Notes under the pieces: generated by a model
Seen by the model: the letters and a program-made list of their open reading frames with translations, nothing else
Database searches by the model: none
What the model was told of the DNA's origin: nothing
DNA from: DATLED01 sp963750255
Lineage (GTDB): Bacteria; Actinomycetota; Acidimicrobiia; Acidimicrobiales; CADCTF01
DNA length: 64,000 bases
Reading direction: 5' to 3'
Assembly: GCA_963750255.1 (NCBI GenBank)
Contig: CAVVPZ010000004.1
Span: 1 to 64,000, forward strand
Shown: positions 51,232-61,455 of the stretch, piece by piece
How positions within the stretch are numbered: position 1 is the stretch's first letter
How the letters are laid out: each line of letters starts with the position of its first letter
Program-made: the position numbers and the translations under genes

Positions 51232-52149
51232 ATGGCGAAGGTGACCGTGTACGTGACCGACGAGCAGCTCGACTTGTTGAAGTCGGCCCGCGGGGTCGGG
51301 GGCAAGGGCGGGATGTCGAAGGCCTTCCAGGCCTTCCTCGATTCGATCATCGGCGGGGGCATCGGCGGCGGGGGCAACGAGACCGGCAGCGGCGGCTACG
51401 CCTACGCCCGCAAGCTTTTGCCCCTCAGCGACGCCATCGACCGGCATCGCCGGGCGCTGGCCCACAAGGTGGCCGACGGCGGGCCGCCGGCCGACGGCGG
51501 GCCGGTCGCCGCCGCGCTCACCCTCCTGGTCCACCGGGAGATGTTGCGCCGCGATCCCGACCTGGCCGCCGCCCTCGACAAGGAGTTCAGCCGGTTCGGC
51601 CTCGACGATCTCGTCGCCGCCGAGACCGATGGTGTCGACCTGACGACACCGCCCGACTCCGACGGTGACGACGACGATGACGGCGACTCCCGTCCGGGTT
51701 TCGGGTTCGACCTGGGCGATGACTTCCGAGGCATCGCCGAGGCAATCCGTACCGCGGACTCCATCCGCCAGAGCGTCATGGGCCAGCGTGGCCGGGGCGC
51801 CGGAGCGCCCCACCGTCCACCGCGCCCGCCTCGGCCCCCGCGCCCGCCCCGGCCCGGTCGCGCCGGGCGTTCATCTCGGCGCGAGGTTCGCATCGAGTTG
51901 TCGCCTGACGACGACCCCCGCGAGATGCTCACCGTGGCCGAGTACGAGCGGTTCACCATCCGCCACGGCGACTGGACCCCGGGTGACCGCCTCACGCCCT
52001 CGCAACTCGAGTCGATCCGCGACCTCGTGCTCGATCGCGTGAACCGAGATCTCGATGGCGAAACTGAGCCCGATCGCGACCTCCATCCCGACGATGTCGA
52101 GGACACCGTCGATGACGCCGACGTGGAGGATGACGACACCGACACCTAA
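51232..52149 (+). CDS. protein with N-terminal ribbon-helix-helix-like segment and Pro/Arg-rich region
   Basis: A 305-residue protein. KVTVYVTDEQLDLLKSARG looks like the DNA-binding strand and helix of ribbon-helix-helix proteins, followed by a second helix (GGMSKAFQAFLDSIIGGG). Then come a helical segment (LLPLSDAIDRHRRALAHKVA), an acidic stretch (DSDGDDDDDGDS), a proline-arginine repeat (RPPRPPRPPRPP, about 208-222) and an acidic C-terminus. GGAGG lies 7 nt before ATG 51232, the best ribosome site in this region. The function is unknown; DNA binding is inferred from the first 45 residues only. Confidence 0.65.
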   Translation: MAKVTVYVTDEQLDLLKSARGVGGKGGMSKAFQAFLDSIIGGGIGGGGNETGSGGYAYARKLLPLSDAIDRHRRALAHKVADGGPPADGGPVAAALTLLVHREMLRRDPDLAAALDKEFSRFGLDDLVAAETDGVDLTTPPDSDGDDDDDGDSRPGFGFDLGDDFRGIAEAIRTADSIRQSVMGQRGRGAGAPHRPPRPPRPPRPPRPGRAGRSSRREVRIELSPDDDPREMLTVAEYERFTIRHGDWTPGDRLTPSQLESIRDLVLDRVNRDLDGETEPDRDLHPDDVEDTVDDADVEDDDTDT

Positions 52150-52158
52150 CTTCGGGGG

Positions 52159-52545
52159 ATGGACATCGTGTCGGCGACCTTCACCGAGAACATCGAACTT
52201 CGGCAGGCGCCGGGCCCCTCCACGAGGATCGACCTCACCGGCATCATGTTTTCGATGGCCGCACCCCAGCCTGCACCGGTGACCGTGTCGCCCCATTTGA
52301 TCGTGCTCGTCCGGTGCCGCCAGGGCGAGACCGGATTCGCAGCCCTCGAGGTGCTGTTCAAAGACGAGGCCGGCGAAGTCGTGGCCAAGAACGTGATGCC
52401 GTTCCAGGTCGAACCGGGCAAGTTCGGTTACCGGCTGGTCAAGGCCGAACTCACCTACCCCGACTACGGAACCATCGAGGCCCACTGCAATGTCGACGGC
52501 GGGCCGGTGACCGTCGTGCCGCTGACGCTGCTGCCGCCGGCCTGA
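52159..52545 (+). CDS. hypothetical beta-rich protein, 128 residues
   Basis: A protein with strand-rich sequence: DIVSATFTENIELRQAPGPS, VSPHLIVLVRCRQGETGFAA and LEVLFKDEAGEVVAKNVMPF, then GYRLVKAELTYPDYGTIEAH. The pattern resembles small Ig-like domains (possibly DUF6941-type). There is no signal peptide or cysteine pair. It starts 9 nt after the RHH gene and ends 1 nt before the FIST gene, so the three are likely one operon. Confidence 0.65.
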   Translation: MDIVSATFTENIELRQAPGPSTRIDLTGIMFSMAAPQPAPVTVSPHLIVLVRCRQGETGFAALEVLFKDEAGEVVAKNVMPFQVEPGKFGYRLVKAELTYPDYGTIEAHCNVDGGPVTVVPLTLLPPA

Positions 52546-52546
52546 C

Positions 52547-53668
52547 TTGGCCTTCGCCGCCGCCCTCTCGCGTCACCCCAACTCGGCGGCCGCGGTCGGC
52601 GAGGTGGCGGGCGAATTGCTCGACGCGGTCGGGCCTGCCCCTGACCTGTTGGCCGTGTTCGTGAGCGGAAAGCACGGCCGGGTGGCGTCGAGCATCGTCA
52701 ACGCACTCGGTCGGCTGCTGTCGCCCGGCCACCTCGTCGGCGCCAGCGCGCCCGCCGTCCTGGCCAACGGCCGAGAGATCGAGGACGGTCCGGCGATCGC
52801 CGCCTGGGCGGGCCGTTTCGGACCGGTGCACGCCGCCGAAGTTCGCGACGGGGCCCTGGTTGCGCCCCCGTTCACGCCGACGGGGTTGCTGCTGCTCGCC
52901 GACCCCGGGCTCAACCACGGCGCCCTGCTCGATCAGGTCCATCAGCGGTGGCCCGATCTCCCCCTCGCCGGCGGACCGGTGGCGCCGAACCCTGCGACAC
53001 CGGCCCGGCTCATGAGCGGGGCACGGGTGCTCACCGGCGGCGTCGTAGGCGCGTTCCTCGGGCCTGGACTCGAGGTCACCGCCGTCGTCTCCCAAGGCTT
53101 CGAACCCGTCGGCGAGCCGCTCGTCGTCACCGCCGCAGACGGTGGGATCGTTCGGTCCCTCGGCGGACGTGCGGCGATGCACCGGCTGCGGGAGTTGGCC
53201 AGCGACGGACTCACGGCTGACCAGATCGACATGGTCAACAACGGCGGACTGCGCCTCGGCGTCGTGGTCGACGAGCAACGCGACCAACACGGCCGCGGCG
53301 ACTTCGTCATCCACGACGTGCTCGGCGCCAATCCTGGCGATTCGTCGATCGCGGTAACGGCGCCCGTCCCCGTCGGGACCACCGTCCAGTTCCACGTCGG
53401 CGATGCCGAGACGGCCGACGACGACCTGCGGGCTGCGCTCAGCGGTCATCGCGCCGAGACCGCGCTCGTCTTCCCCGGCCCCGGCCGGGGACGGGCCCTG
53501 TTCTCGGCCGCCGACCATGACGCCGCCCTCGTGGAGGAGCTTTTCGGCCGCCTTCCGGCCTCGGGGATGTTCACCGCGGGGCCCTTCGGCGCCGTCGGAG
53601 GCCGACCCCTCGCCCTGGCCACCGGAGTGTCGGTGGTGCTGCTCAGGGAGGTAGGAGGGGGCGGGTAG
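52547..53668 (+). CDS. FIST sensory domain protein
   Basis: A 373-residue protein with FIST_N (about 1-220: DLLAVFVSGKHGRVASSIVN, LPLAGGPVAPNPATPARLM) and FIST_C (about 225-365: FVIHDVLGANPGDSSIAVTA, ALVFPGPGRGRALFSAADHD, SGMFTAGPFGAVGGRPLALA). FIST domains are proposed to sense amino acids or related small molecules, usually fused to or next to signalling proteins. Here it is stand-alone. The TTG at 52547 is used as start; no ribosome site is obvious, in line with coupling to the upstream gene. tkt begins just after it. Confidence 0.88.
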   Translation: MAFAAALSRHPNSAAAVGEVAGELLDAVGPAPDLLAVFVSGKHGRVASSIVNALGRLLSPGHLVGASAPAVLANGREIEDGPAIAAWAGRFGPVHAAEVRDGALVAPPFTPTGLLLLADPGLNHGALLDQVHQRWPDLPLAGGPVAPNPATPARLMSGARVLTGGVVGAFLGPGLEVTAVVSQGFEPVGEPLVVTAADGGIVRSLGGRAAMHRLRELASDGLTADQIDMVNNGGLRLGVVVDEQRDQHGRGDFVIHDVLGANPGDSSIAVTAPVPVGTTVQFHVGDAETADDDLRAALSGHRAETALVFPGPGRGRALFSAADHDAALVEELFGRLPASGMFTAGPFGAVGGRPLALATGVSVVLLREVGGGG

Positions 53669-53671
53669 GTT
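53666..53671 (+). promoter_or_regulatory. -10 box TAGGTT, leaderless promoter of tkt and the pentose-phosphate operon
   Basis: TAGGTT overlaps the FIST stop region and ends 7 nt before GTG 53679. It overlaps an earlier in-frame TTG (53670), which is why the GTG is preferred as the tkt start. Confidence 0.5.
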
Positions 53672-53678
53672 GGCCCTC

Positions 53679-55516
53679 GTGCTTTCCGTCGAGGACCTCC
53701 ACGAGCTGGGCCAACAACTGCGAGTGGACTCGGTCCGCGCGGCGGCGGCGGCCAACTCCGGCCACCCCACGTCGTCGATGTCGGCGGCCGACCTCATCGC
53801 CGTGCTGGCCGCCAACCATCTCCGCTACGACTGGGATCGGCCGGACCTCCCCAACAACGACCACCTGATCTTCTCCAAAGGTCACGCGTCGCCACTGCTC
53901 TATTCGCTCTACAAGGCGTGCGGCGCCATCAGCGACGACGAACTCCTCACCTTCCGTCAATACGGCTCGCCCATCGAGGGACACCCCACACCGGTGCTGC
54001 CCTGGGTCGACGTCGCCACCGGCTCGCTCGGACAGGGCCTGCCCATCGCCGTCGGCGTTGCCCTCGCGGCCAAGGTGCTCGACCGCCTGCCCTACCGGGT
54101 GTTCGTGCTCTGTGGCGACAGTGAGATGGCCGAAGGGTCGATGTGGGAGGGATTCGAGGCTGCGGGTTTCCACGGGCTCGACAATCTGATCGCCATCATC
54201 GACGTCAACCGCCTGGGACAGCGGGGCCCGACGATGCACGGCTGGGACGTCGACGCCTACGCAGCTCGGGCGGCCGCGTTCGGATGGCACACGATCGAAG
54301 TCGACGGTCACGACATCGCCGCCGTCGACGCCGCCTACACCGAGGCCTTGACCACCGAGGGCCGGCCGACCGTCATCATCGCCAAGACCAAGAAGGGCAA
54401 GGGCGTCGCCGCCGTCGAGGACAAGGAGGACTTCCACGGCAAGCCGCTGCCCGACGCCGAGGCTGCCATCGCAGAGTTGGGCGGGTTGCGCAACCTCACG
54501 ATCGCAACCGCCGAGCCCGAGGATCTCGCCGCCTTCGTGGCCGAGACGTCCCGAGCATCGTCCGCCGACGTGGGAACTGGGCGAAAAGGTGGCCACCCGC
54601 AAGGCGTACGGCGAGGCATTGGCCGCCTTGGGCCAGTCGCGGGCCGATGTCGTCTGTCTCGACGGGGAGGTCGTCGAACTCGACCTATGCCGAAGACTTC
54701 AGGGACGTCGTCCCCGACCGATTCTTCGAGATGTACATCGCCGAGCAGCAGCTCGTGGCCGCCGCCGTGGGGATGCAGGTTCGCGGGTACCGCCCGTTCG
54801 CATCGACCTTCGCCGCGTTCTTGTCCCGGGCCTACGACTTCGTCCGGATGGCCGCCATCAGCCGAGCCAACCTGGCCCTCTGCGGTTCGCACGCCGGCGT
54901 GTCGATCGGCGAGGACGGCCCGTCCCAGATGGCCCTCGAGGACCTCGCTTCCCTGCGGGCCATCAACGGCACCACGGTGTTGTATCCGTGTGACGCCACG
55001 TCGACGACCGCCCTCGTCGGACTGATGGCCGACCTCGACGGCATCAGCTTCCTCCGGACCACCCGCGGGGCCACACCGGTCATCTATCCCTCGGATGAGC
55101 ACTTCGAGGTGGGAGGCTCCAAGGTGCTTCGGTCGTCCGACGGCGATGCGGTCACCATCGTGGCCGCGGGCATCACCGTTCCCGAAGCCCTTAAGGCCGC
55201 TGACGCACTCGCCGCCGACGGGATCGCCGTGCGGGTCATCGACCTCTACTCGGTCAAGCCGGTCGACGAGTCCACGCTGCGCGCCGCGGCCGAAGCGACC
55301 GGCGGACGAGTCATCACCGTCGAAGACCACGCTCCTGAGGGTGGTGTCGGTGACGCCGTGCTCGACGCCCTGGCCGGCGCCGGACTCCCCCTTCGACTCA
55401 CCAAACTCGCGGTTCGCGAGTTGCCCGGGTCGGGCAAGCCAGACGAACTGTTGGCCGGCGCAGGCATCGACGCGTCGGCCATCGTCGACGCTGTGAGGTC
55501 ATCGGCCAGCCGCTGA
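53679..55516 (+). CDS. tkt: transketolase, two frameshifts
   Basis: About 611 residues in three frames joined by two +1 shifts near 54575 and 54690. The TPP half has SVRAAAAANSGHPTSSMSAA, DHLIFSKGHASPLLYSLYKA, VATGSLGQGLPIAVGVALAA and CGDSEMAEGSMWEGFEAAG (GDxxxxEG, the TPP/Mg motif). The second half has RFFEMYIAEQQLVAAAVGMQ, STFAAFLSRAYDFVRMAAIS and HAGVSIGEDGPSQMALEDLA. The length and sequence are of the short, animal-like transketolase type rather than the 660-residue bacterial one. It moves two-carbon units between sugar phosphates. First gene of the operon to pgl. Confidence 0.93.
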
Positions 55517-55549
55517 CTCCACCGACCCGCCGCTGGGTAGGGTCCGGGC

Positions 55550-56642
55550 ATGACGCGACTGCACGAGCTCTACGACGACCAGGGCCAAAGCCCGTGGATC
55601 GACAACCTGACCCGCGACTCACTCCGGTCGGGGGCCCTGCAGCAGCTCGTCGATGACGGCATTCGGGGCGTGACCAGCAACCCGACCATCTTCCAGAAGG
55701 CGATCAGCGGAAGCAACGCCTACGACGACCAGTTCCGGGAGCTCCTCCGGGCCCGAGGCGTCGACGAGGCCTACTGGGAACTCGTGCTCGACGACATCAC
55801 CACCGCCCTGGGCGTGCTGCGGCCGGTGTTCGACGCCTCCGACGGACGCGATGGGTTCGTGAGTCTCGAGGTCGCCCCCGCCCTCGCCCACGACACCGCC
55901 GGCACCGTCGACGCGGCCCGGTCGTTCGCCCAACGACTCGACGCGCCCAACCTCATGGTCAAGATCCCGGCCACGCTCGCCGGCATCCCCGCCGTCCAGG
56001 CCATGATCAGCGAAGGCATCGACATCAACATCACGCTCATCTTCAGCGTGCCGCGCTACGCCCAGGTCATCGAGGCCTACCTCGCCGGCCTCGAGTCTCG
56101 GGAGGGCGATCTGTCGGGCATCGCCAGCGTCGCCTCGTTCTTCGTCAGTCGGGTCGATACCGAGGTCGACCGGCGCCTCGAGGCGATCGGCAACCGCGAA
56201 GCGCTGGGCCTCCGGGGTCAAGCTGCCCTGGCCCAGGCCCGAGTGGCCTACGAACTCTTCCAGCAGCGGTTCTCCGGGCCCCGGTGGGAGGCCCTGGCTG
56301 CGCGCGGGCGCCCGGGTCCAGCGGCCGCTCTGGGCATCGACATCGACCAAGAACCCGGCCTATCCCGACCTTCTCTACGTCGATCAGCTGATCGGCCCCG
56401 ACACCGTCAACACCATGCCCGACGCGACGGTTGACGCCTTCGTCGACCACGGCACCGTCGCCCGGACCATCGACGATGACGTCGCCGGTGCCCACGCACT
56501 GCTCGACCGCATCGAAGCCGTCGGCGTCTCCATGTCCGACGTGGCAGAGACCCTCGAGACCGAGGGCGTTGCGTCGTTCGCGAAGTCGTTCGACGAACTG
56601 ATCCAGAGCCTCCAGGACAAGGCCCATGAGCTCGGTCGCTGA
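55550..56642 (+). CDS. tal: transaldolase, one frameshift
   Basis: About 363 residues. RLHELYDDQGQSPWIDNLTR, IRGVTSNPTIFQKAISGSNA and LDAPNLMVKIPATLAGIPAV (with the Schiff-base lysine) precede an inserted G near 56310. The next frame gives STSTKNPAYPDLLYVDQLIG and TMPDATVDAFVDHGTVA, ending LIQSLQDKAHELGR. This is the actinobacterial transaldolase subfamily of about 370 residues. It moves dihydroxyacetone units in the pentose-phosphate pathway. TAGGGT (55538-55543) ends 6 nt before the ATG. The end overlaps pgi by 17 nt. Confidence 0.94.
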
Positions 56643-57971
56643 GCGCCTGCGGGCCAAGGACACCGGCCTCTGGCCCGCCGGCAACGTGGCCGACGATCGC
56701 CTGGGCTGGATCGACATCGTCGACACGATGCGGCCCCACGTCGACGATCTGCAGTCATGGGCGTCAACGATCAACCACACCACGGTCGTGCTGCTCGGCA
56801 TGGGCGGCTCGTCACTCGGACCCGAGGTGCTGCGAGCGTTCGCCGGTAGCGACCGCCTCGTGGTCCTCGACACGACCGACCCTCGCACCGTGGCCAGCCT
56901 CGAACTCGATGACGCCTTCTTCCTCGTGTCGTCGAAGTCGGGAGGCACCCTCGAGGTCAAAGCGTTGCTGGCGCACGTGTGGGACAGGGTGCCCGACGGA
57001 GGGCGTTACGCGGCCATCACCGACCCCGGCACCGCCCTCGATGACCTCGCCGGCGAACGGGGCTTCGCCCGCGTCTTCCGCAATCCCGCTGACATCGGCG
57101 GCCGGTATTCGGTGCTCTCGTTCTTCGGTCTGGTTCCGGCCGCGCTGCTCGGCTACGACGTCGGCGCGCTCCTCGACCGTGCCGACGCCGTCGACTGGGA
57201 CGAAGCCGCCGCCCTGGGCGACGCGATGGGCCACGCCGCCCTCGAAGGACGCGACAAGGTCACGATTCGCACGTCCGCGGCGGCGGCCCCTTTCGGGTTG
57301 TGGGTCGAGCAACTGATTGCCGAGAGCACCGGCAAGCAGGGCAAGGGGTGCATCCCCGTCCCGACCACCGAACCCGAGAGCGGCGACGACCGGTTCCCTG
57401 TGACCGTGAGCCTCGGCCATGCGCTCGATCTCGGGGAAGAGTTCCTCCGCTGGGAGATCGCCACCGCGGTGGCCGGACACGTCCTCGACATCGACCCGTT
57501 CGACGAGCCCAACGTGACCGAGTCCAAGGAGAACACCGGTCGCGTCCTCGATGCCTTGCCCCTGCCCGACGTCGACCTCGGCGACCCGGCGGGTGCGCTC
57601 GAATGGCTGGCCGATGTGTTCGAGGTGGGCGACTACGTGTCGATTCAGGCCTATCTCCCCTACGGCCAAGACGATGCCCTCGAGTCGCTCCGGAGAAAGG
57701 TACGCGACCGACTCGGGGGTGCGCCGGTCACCGCCGGCTACGGACCTCGATTCCTCCACTCCACCGGCCAACTCCACAAAGGCGGACCAAACTCGGTGAT
57801 CGCGTCCAGATCGTTCCCCGTCACCCCACGGCATCCCTTGCCATCCCTGGCTTCGACTACGACTTTGCCACCTTGATCGCGGCCCAGGCCGAGGGCGACC
57901 ATCAAAGCCTCCAACAACACGGCCGGCGTGTGCTGCGAGTCGGAGCCGACCACCTGGGCGAGGTGGGCTGA
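56626..57971 (+). CDS. pgi: glucose-6-phosphate isomerase, one frameshift
   Basis: About 447 residues. The SIS folds carry VVLLGMGGSSLGPEVLRAFA and FFLVSSKSGGTLEVKALLAH. IGGRYSVLSFFGLVPAALLG and RFLHSTGQLHKGGPNS are typical of the short actinobacterial and cyanobacterial-type isomerases found in pentose-phosphate operons. A missing T near 57805 shifts the last 55 residues, which read PTASLAIPGFDYDFATLIAA. It interconverts glucose-6-P and fructose-6-P. The start lies inside the tal 3' end. gnd begins at the next base after the stop. Confidence 0.92.
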
Positions 57972-58966
57972 ATGCAACTGGGCATGGTCGGTCTCGGCCG
58001 GATGGGCGCCAACATGACCAAGCGGCTGCTCGAGCACGGCCACGAGCTCGTCGTGTTCGACCGGAACCCTGACGCGGTCAAGGCCAGCGTCGAGCGAAGG
58101 CGCAGTCGGGGCGGCCAGCCTCGAGGAGCTGCGCGACAAGACTGACCGGCCCCCGCGCACGTCTGGGTGATGGTGCCCGTCGGGCGCGCCCACCAAGGAG
58201 ACGATCGACCGCGCTCGCCGCCGTGCTGGAGCCAGGCGACACGGTCATCGACGGCGGCAACTCCAACTTCGCGCGATTCGCTGGCTCAGCGGCCGAGCTC
58301 GGCGGCCAAGGGCGTCGACTTCGTCGACGCCGGCGTCTCCGGCGGCGTGTGGGGCCTCAAGAACGGCTACTGCCTGATGGTCGGTGGCGAGGCCGAGGCG
58401 GTGGCCCGGATGGAGCCGATCTTCGTCGACCTCGCTCCCGACGGACGGCTACGCCCACGTCGGCCCGGCTGGCGCCGGCCACTTCGTGAAGATGGTCCAC
58501 AACGGCATCGAGTACGGAATGCTGCAGGCCTACGCCGAGGGCTTCGCCCTGATGGAGGCGGCCACCGAGTTCGACCTCGACCTCCACCAGATCGCCGCGC
58601 GTGTGGCAGCACGGCTCGGTCGTGCGCTCGTGGCTCCTCGACCTCGCCGAGCTCGCACTGGCCGACAAGGACGGTTCGCCCACATCCGGGGCTACGTCGA
58701 GGACTCGGGCGAGGGTCGTTGGACGGTCGAGGAGGCATCGACCGCGGCGTCCCCTGCCCGTCATCACCGCGTCGCTGTTCGCCCGCTTCTCAGTCGCGAC
58801 ACGACGAACTCGTTCGCCGCCCGGATGGTCGCCGCCCTCCGCAACCAGTTCGGCGGCCACCAGTTCTTCACCGAGGCCAAGGCCGCCGAGCAGGCCAAGG
58901 CCGCCGAGCGGCGACGGCCCGAGCGTCGTCACCTCGGAGTCGAGGCGGCACGTCAACGTCGCCTGA
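57972..58966 (+). CDS. gnd: 6-phosphogluconate dehydrogenase (decarboxylating), many frameshifts
   Basis: About 325 residues once roughly ten single-base insertions are removed. QLGMVGLGRMGANMTKRLLE is the NAD(P)-binding start. Pieces then read VIDGGNSNF, GVDFVDAGVSGGVWGLKNGY, CLMVGGEAEAVARMEP, GPAGAGHFVKMVHNGIEYGM (with the catalytic lysine), QAYAEGFALMEAATEFDLDL, RGYVEDSGEGRWTVEEA and SFAARMVAALRNQFGGH. This is the short (about 300-330 residue) GndA type rather than the 470-residue form. It makes ribulose-5-P, CO2 and reduced cofactor. Checked shifts (for example an extra C near 58097 and an extra A near 58140) are insertions. Confidence 0.92.
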
Positions 58967-60481
58967 CCGCGCCGACACCAACCGCTGCTCGAAGGACTCG
59001 GGACCGACCGTCAGGCGCCGCCCTGCGTTCTCGTCGTCTTCGGCGCGTCCGGCGACCTCACGGCCCGCAAGCTCTTGCCCGCGCTCTCCGCTCTGGCCGC
59101 CACCGCCGGCTTGCCGCCGCTTCGCGGTCGTGGGCGTGGCCCGCACCGAGATGGACCGACGACGACTTCCGCACGGTGCTCGAGGCGGTGCCCGACGCCG
59201 GACCGGAGTGCAAGCGTCGTTGGTCGAGCTTCCGCTACGTGGCCGGCGACTACGCCGACGAGAAGACCTTCGACGCGCTCGGCGCGTCCTCGAGGAGATC
59301 GACGAAGACGCGGGGCACGGGCGGCAACCGGGTCTATTACCTGGCCACGATCCCGCGCGTGTTCGCCCCGGTCGCCGAGCAGCTCGGCGAGCACGGTCTG
59401 GCCAACGCGCGGCGAGCGGCGCGCTTCGTCCGCGATCGTGATCGAGAAGCCCTACGGCCACGACCTCGCGAGCGCCGCAAGCTCGACGACGACCTGCACC
59501 AGTCGTTCGACGAGATCCAGGTCTACCGGATCGACCACTACCTCGGGAAGGAGACGGTGCAGAACGTCCTCGCCCTCCGGTTCGCCAACGCGATCTTCGA
59601 GCCGATCTGGAACCGTCGCTACATCGACTCACGTGCAGATCACCGTGGCCGAGTCGGTCGGCGTCGGGACACCGGGGCGGCTTCTACGAGACGGCGGGCG
59701 CCCTGCGCGACATCGTGCAGAACCACGTCATGCAGGTGCTCGCCCTCACGGCCATGGAGCCGCCGGCCACCATCGACGCCCGAGGCCATCCGGGACGAGA
59801 AGGTAAGGTGCTGCAAGGCGGTCGACACCGATGCGCCCGGAACAGATCGCCAACCAGGTCGTGCGCGGCGCAGTACGAACGCGGATGGGTCGAGGGCGAA
59901 GAGGTGCGTCGGCTACCGCGACGAAGAGGGCGTCGCCCACCGGCTCCACGACCGAGACGTTCGTCGCCGCCCGACTGGGGATCGACAACTGGCGGTGGGC
60001 CGGGGTCGCCCTTCTTCCTCCGCACGGGCAAGCGCCTGCCCAAGCGGGTGACCGAGGTCGCCCTCGCTTTCGCGACGTTCCCCACCTGCCGTTCGCCGCC
60101 GGGCACGCCACCGGACTCGGTCCCAACACGCTCGTCCTGCGCATCCAGCCCGACGAAGGCATCACCCTGCGCTTCGGGGCCAAGGTGCCGGGCCAGGAGT
60201 TCCGCGTGCGGACCGTCATCATGGACTTCTCCTACGGCGCCGCCTTCGTCGAGGAGTCGCCCGAGGCGTATGAGCGCCTGCTGCTCGACGCGATGACCGG
60301 CGACCCGACGCTGTTCATCCGTAGCGACGAGGTCCAGGCCGCGTGGCGCATCTGGGATCCGGTGCTGGCGGCGTGGTCGGCGCCGGGCGCCGACGAGCCC
60401 GCCGGCTACGCCGCCGGCACGTGGGGTCCGGCACTCGCCGATGGCCTCCTCGGCCCCGAGCACGCGTGGCGCACCCCGTGA
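58967..60481 (+). CDS. zwf: glucose-6-phosphate 1-dehydrogenase, many frameshifts
   Basis: About 490 residues. The fragments in order are CVLVVFGASGDLTARKLLPA, VAGDYADEKTFDALGA, GNRVYYLATIPRVFAPVAEQ, IEKPYGHDLAS, EIQVYRIDHYLGKETVQNVL (substrate and catalytic-His site), ALRFANAIFEPIWNRRYID, QNHVMQVLALTAMEPPATID and WRWAGVPFFLRTGKRLPKR, ending intact from about 60080 with LVLRIQPDEGITLRFGAKVP. It oxidises glucose-6-P and makes NADPH. The start is not clear: gnd stops at 58966 and no good start codon survives, probably because of errors. The stop overlaps opcA by 4 nt. Confidence 0.93.
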
Positions 60482-61445
60482 CGACCTCCACGACGCTGAG
60501 CCGGTGGGCGGAGGAGGACGTGCCGCTTTCCGCCGTCCTCGAAGCCATCGAGGCTTTACGGAAGCCCGAACCGATGCCCGCCACCCGCACGAGCGTCCTC
60601 ACGTTGTGCATCGTCGGCACCGATCCGACCCAGGTGGGCCGCGCCCAGGACGCAGTCCGAGAACTCGCCGGCCGCCACCCTGCTCGTGTGCTCCACTTCG
60701 TGCTCGACCCTGCATCCACCCACCACGGCTTCGACGCGGAGATCCGCCTGCTCGGCGACGAGGCTGGCGGCGCCAGCCTCTGGTTCGAGGAGATCGATCT
60801 CGTCGTTCGCGGGGCCGCGACGGGACACCTCGACTCGCTGCTCGAACCGCTCACGTTGCCCGACCTCCCCGTCGTCGCGTGGTTCGTCGAGCACCCGCCC
60901 GAGGCCGACGACCCGCTTCTGCGGGCGGCCGACGTGCTGATCGTCGACTCCCGGGCCTTCGGGGGCCAGGACTGTCTCGCCACGCTGGCCGCGCTCTCGC
61001 GAGCCACCCCGTAGTCGATCTCTCGTGGATCCGTCTCCGACCCTGGCGCGAGTTGCTGGCCGGGCTCTTTCAAGGACCCGACTTCGCCCCCTTCCTCAGC
61101 GGCGTCGAGCGTGCGGTCGTCTTCGGTCGCACCGGTCCCCGCCACCTGTTGGCCGGTTGGTTACGCGACAGGCTCGGCCTGGACGACGATGCGGTCCGCA
61201 CCGAGGACGCCGAACACGTGTCGCTCCACCTCGATGCCAGGGTGCGGGGGGTGCGGGCGACCTTCGCTGTGACCCGCGGCGACGATCGGCGGGTCGACGC
61301 GTCCGCCAACGTCGCCGGGGGGCCGGCAGTCGACCGGAGCGTGACCCTTCCTGACGCGACACCGTCATGGGGGCTGGCCGACGGACTCGCCCACCTCGAG
61401 CGCGACTCGGTCTACGAGCGCGCCCTCCAGCGCGCCCTCTCCTAG
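60478..61445 (+). CDS. opcA: G6PDH assembly protein OpcA, one frameshift
   Basis: About 322 residues. SRWAEEDVPLSAVLEAIEAL, RTSVLTLCIVGTDPTQVGRA, LTLPDLPVVAWFVEHPPEAD and ADVLIVDSRAFGGQDCLATL form the first domain. A missing G near 61011 creates a false stop. The next frame continues VDLSWIRLRPWRELLAGLFQ and GRTGPRHLLAGWLRDRLGLD to the true end. OpcA binds and activates Zwf in actinobacteria and cyanobacteria and is encoded next to it. GTG 60478 overlaps the zwf stop (GTGA). Confidence 0.93.
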
Positions 61446-61455
61446 AGTTCGCAGC

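Noticed and set aside
57972..60481. Programmed frameshifting or decayed pentose-phosphate genes
   Set aside because: The shifts are too many and scattered, lack slippery sites with a common pattern, and the encoded protein is well conserved on both sides of each shift; sequence error explains them better.
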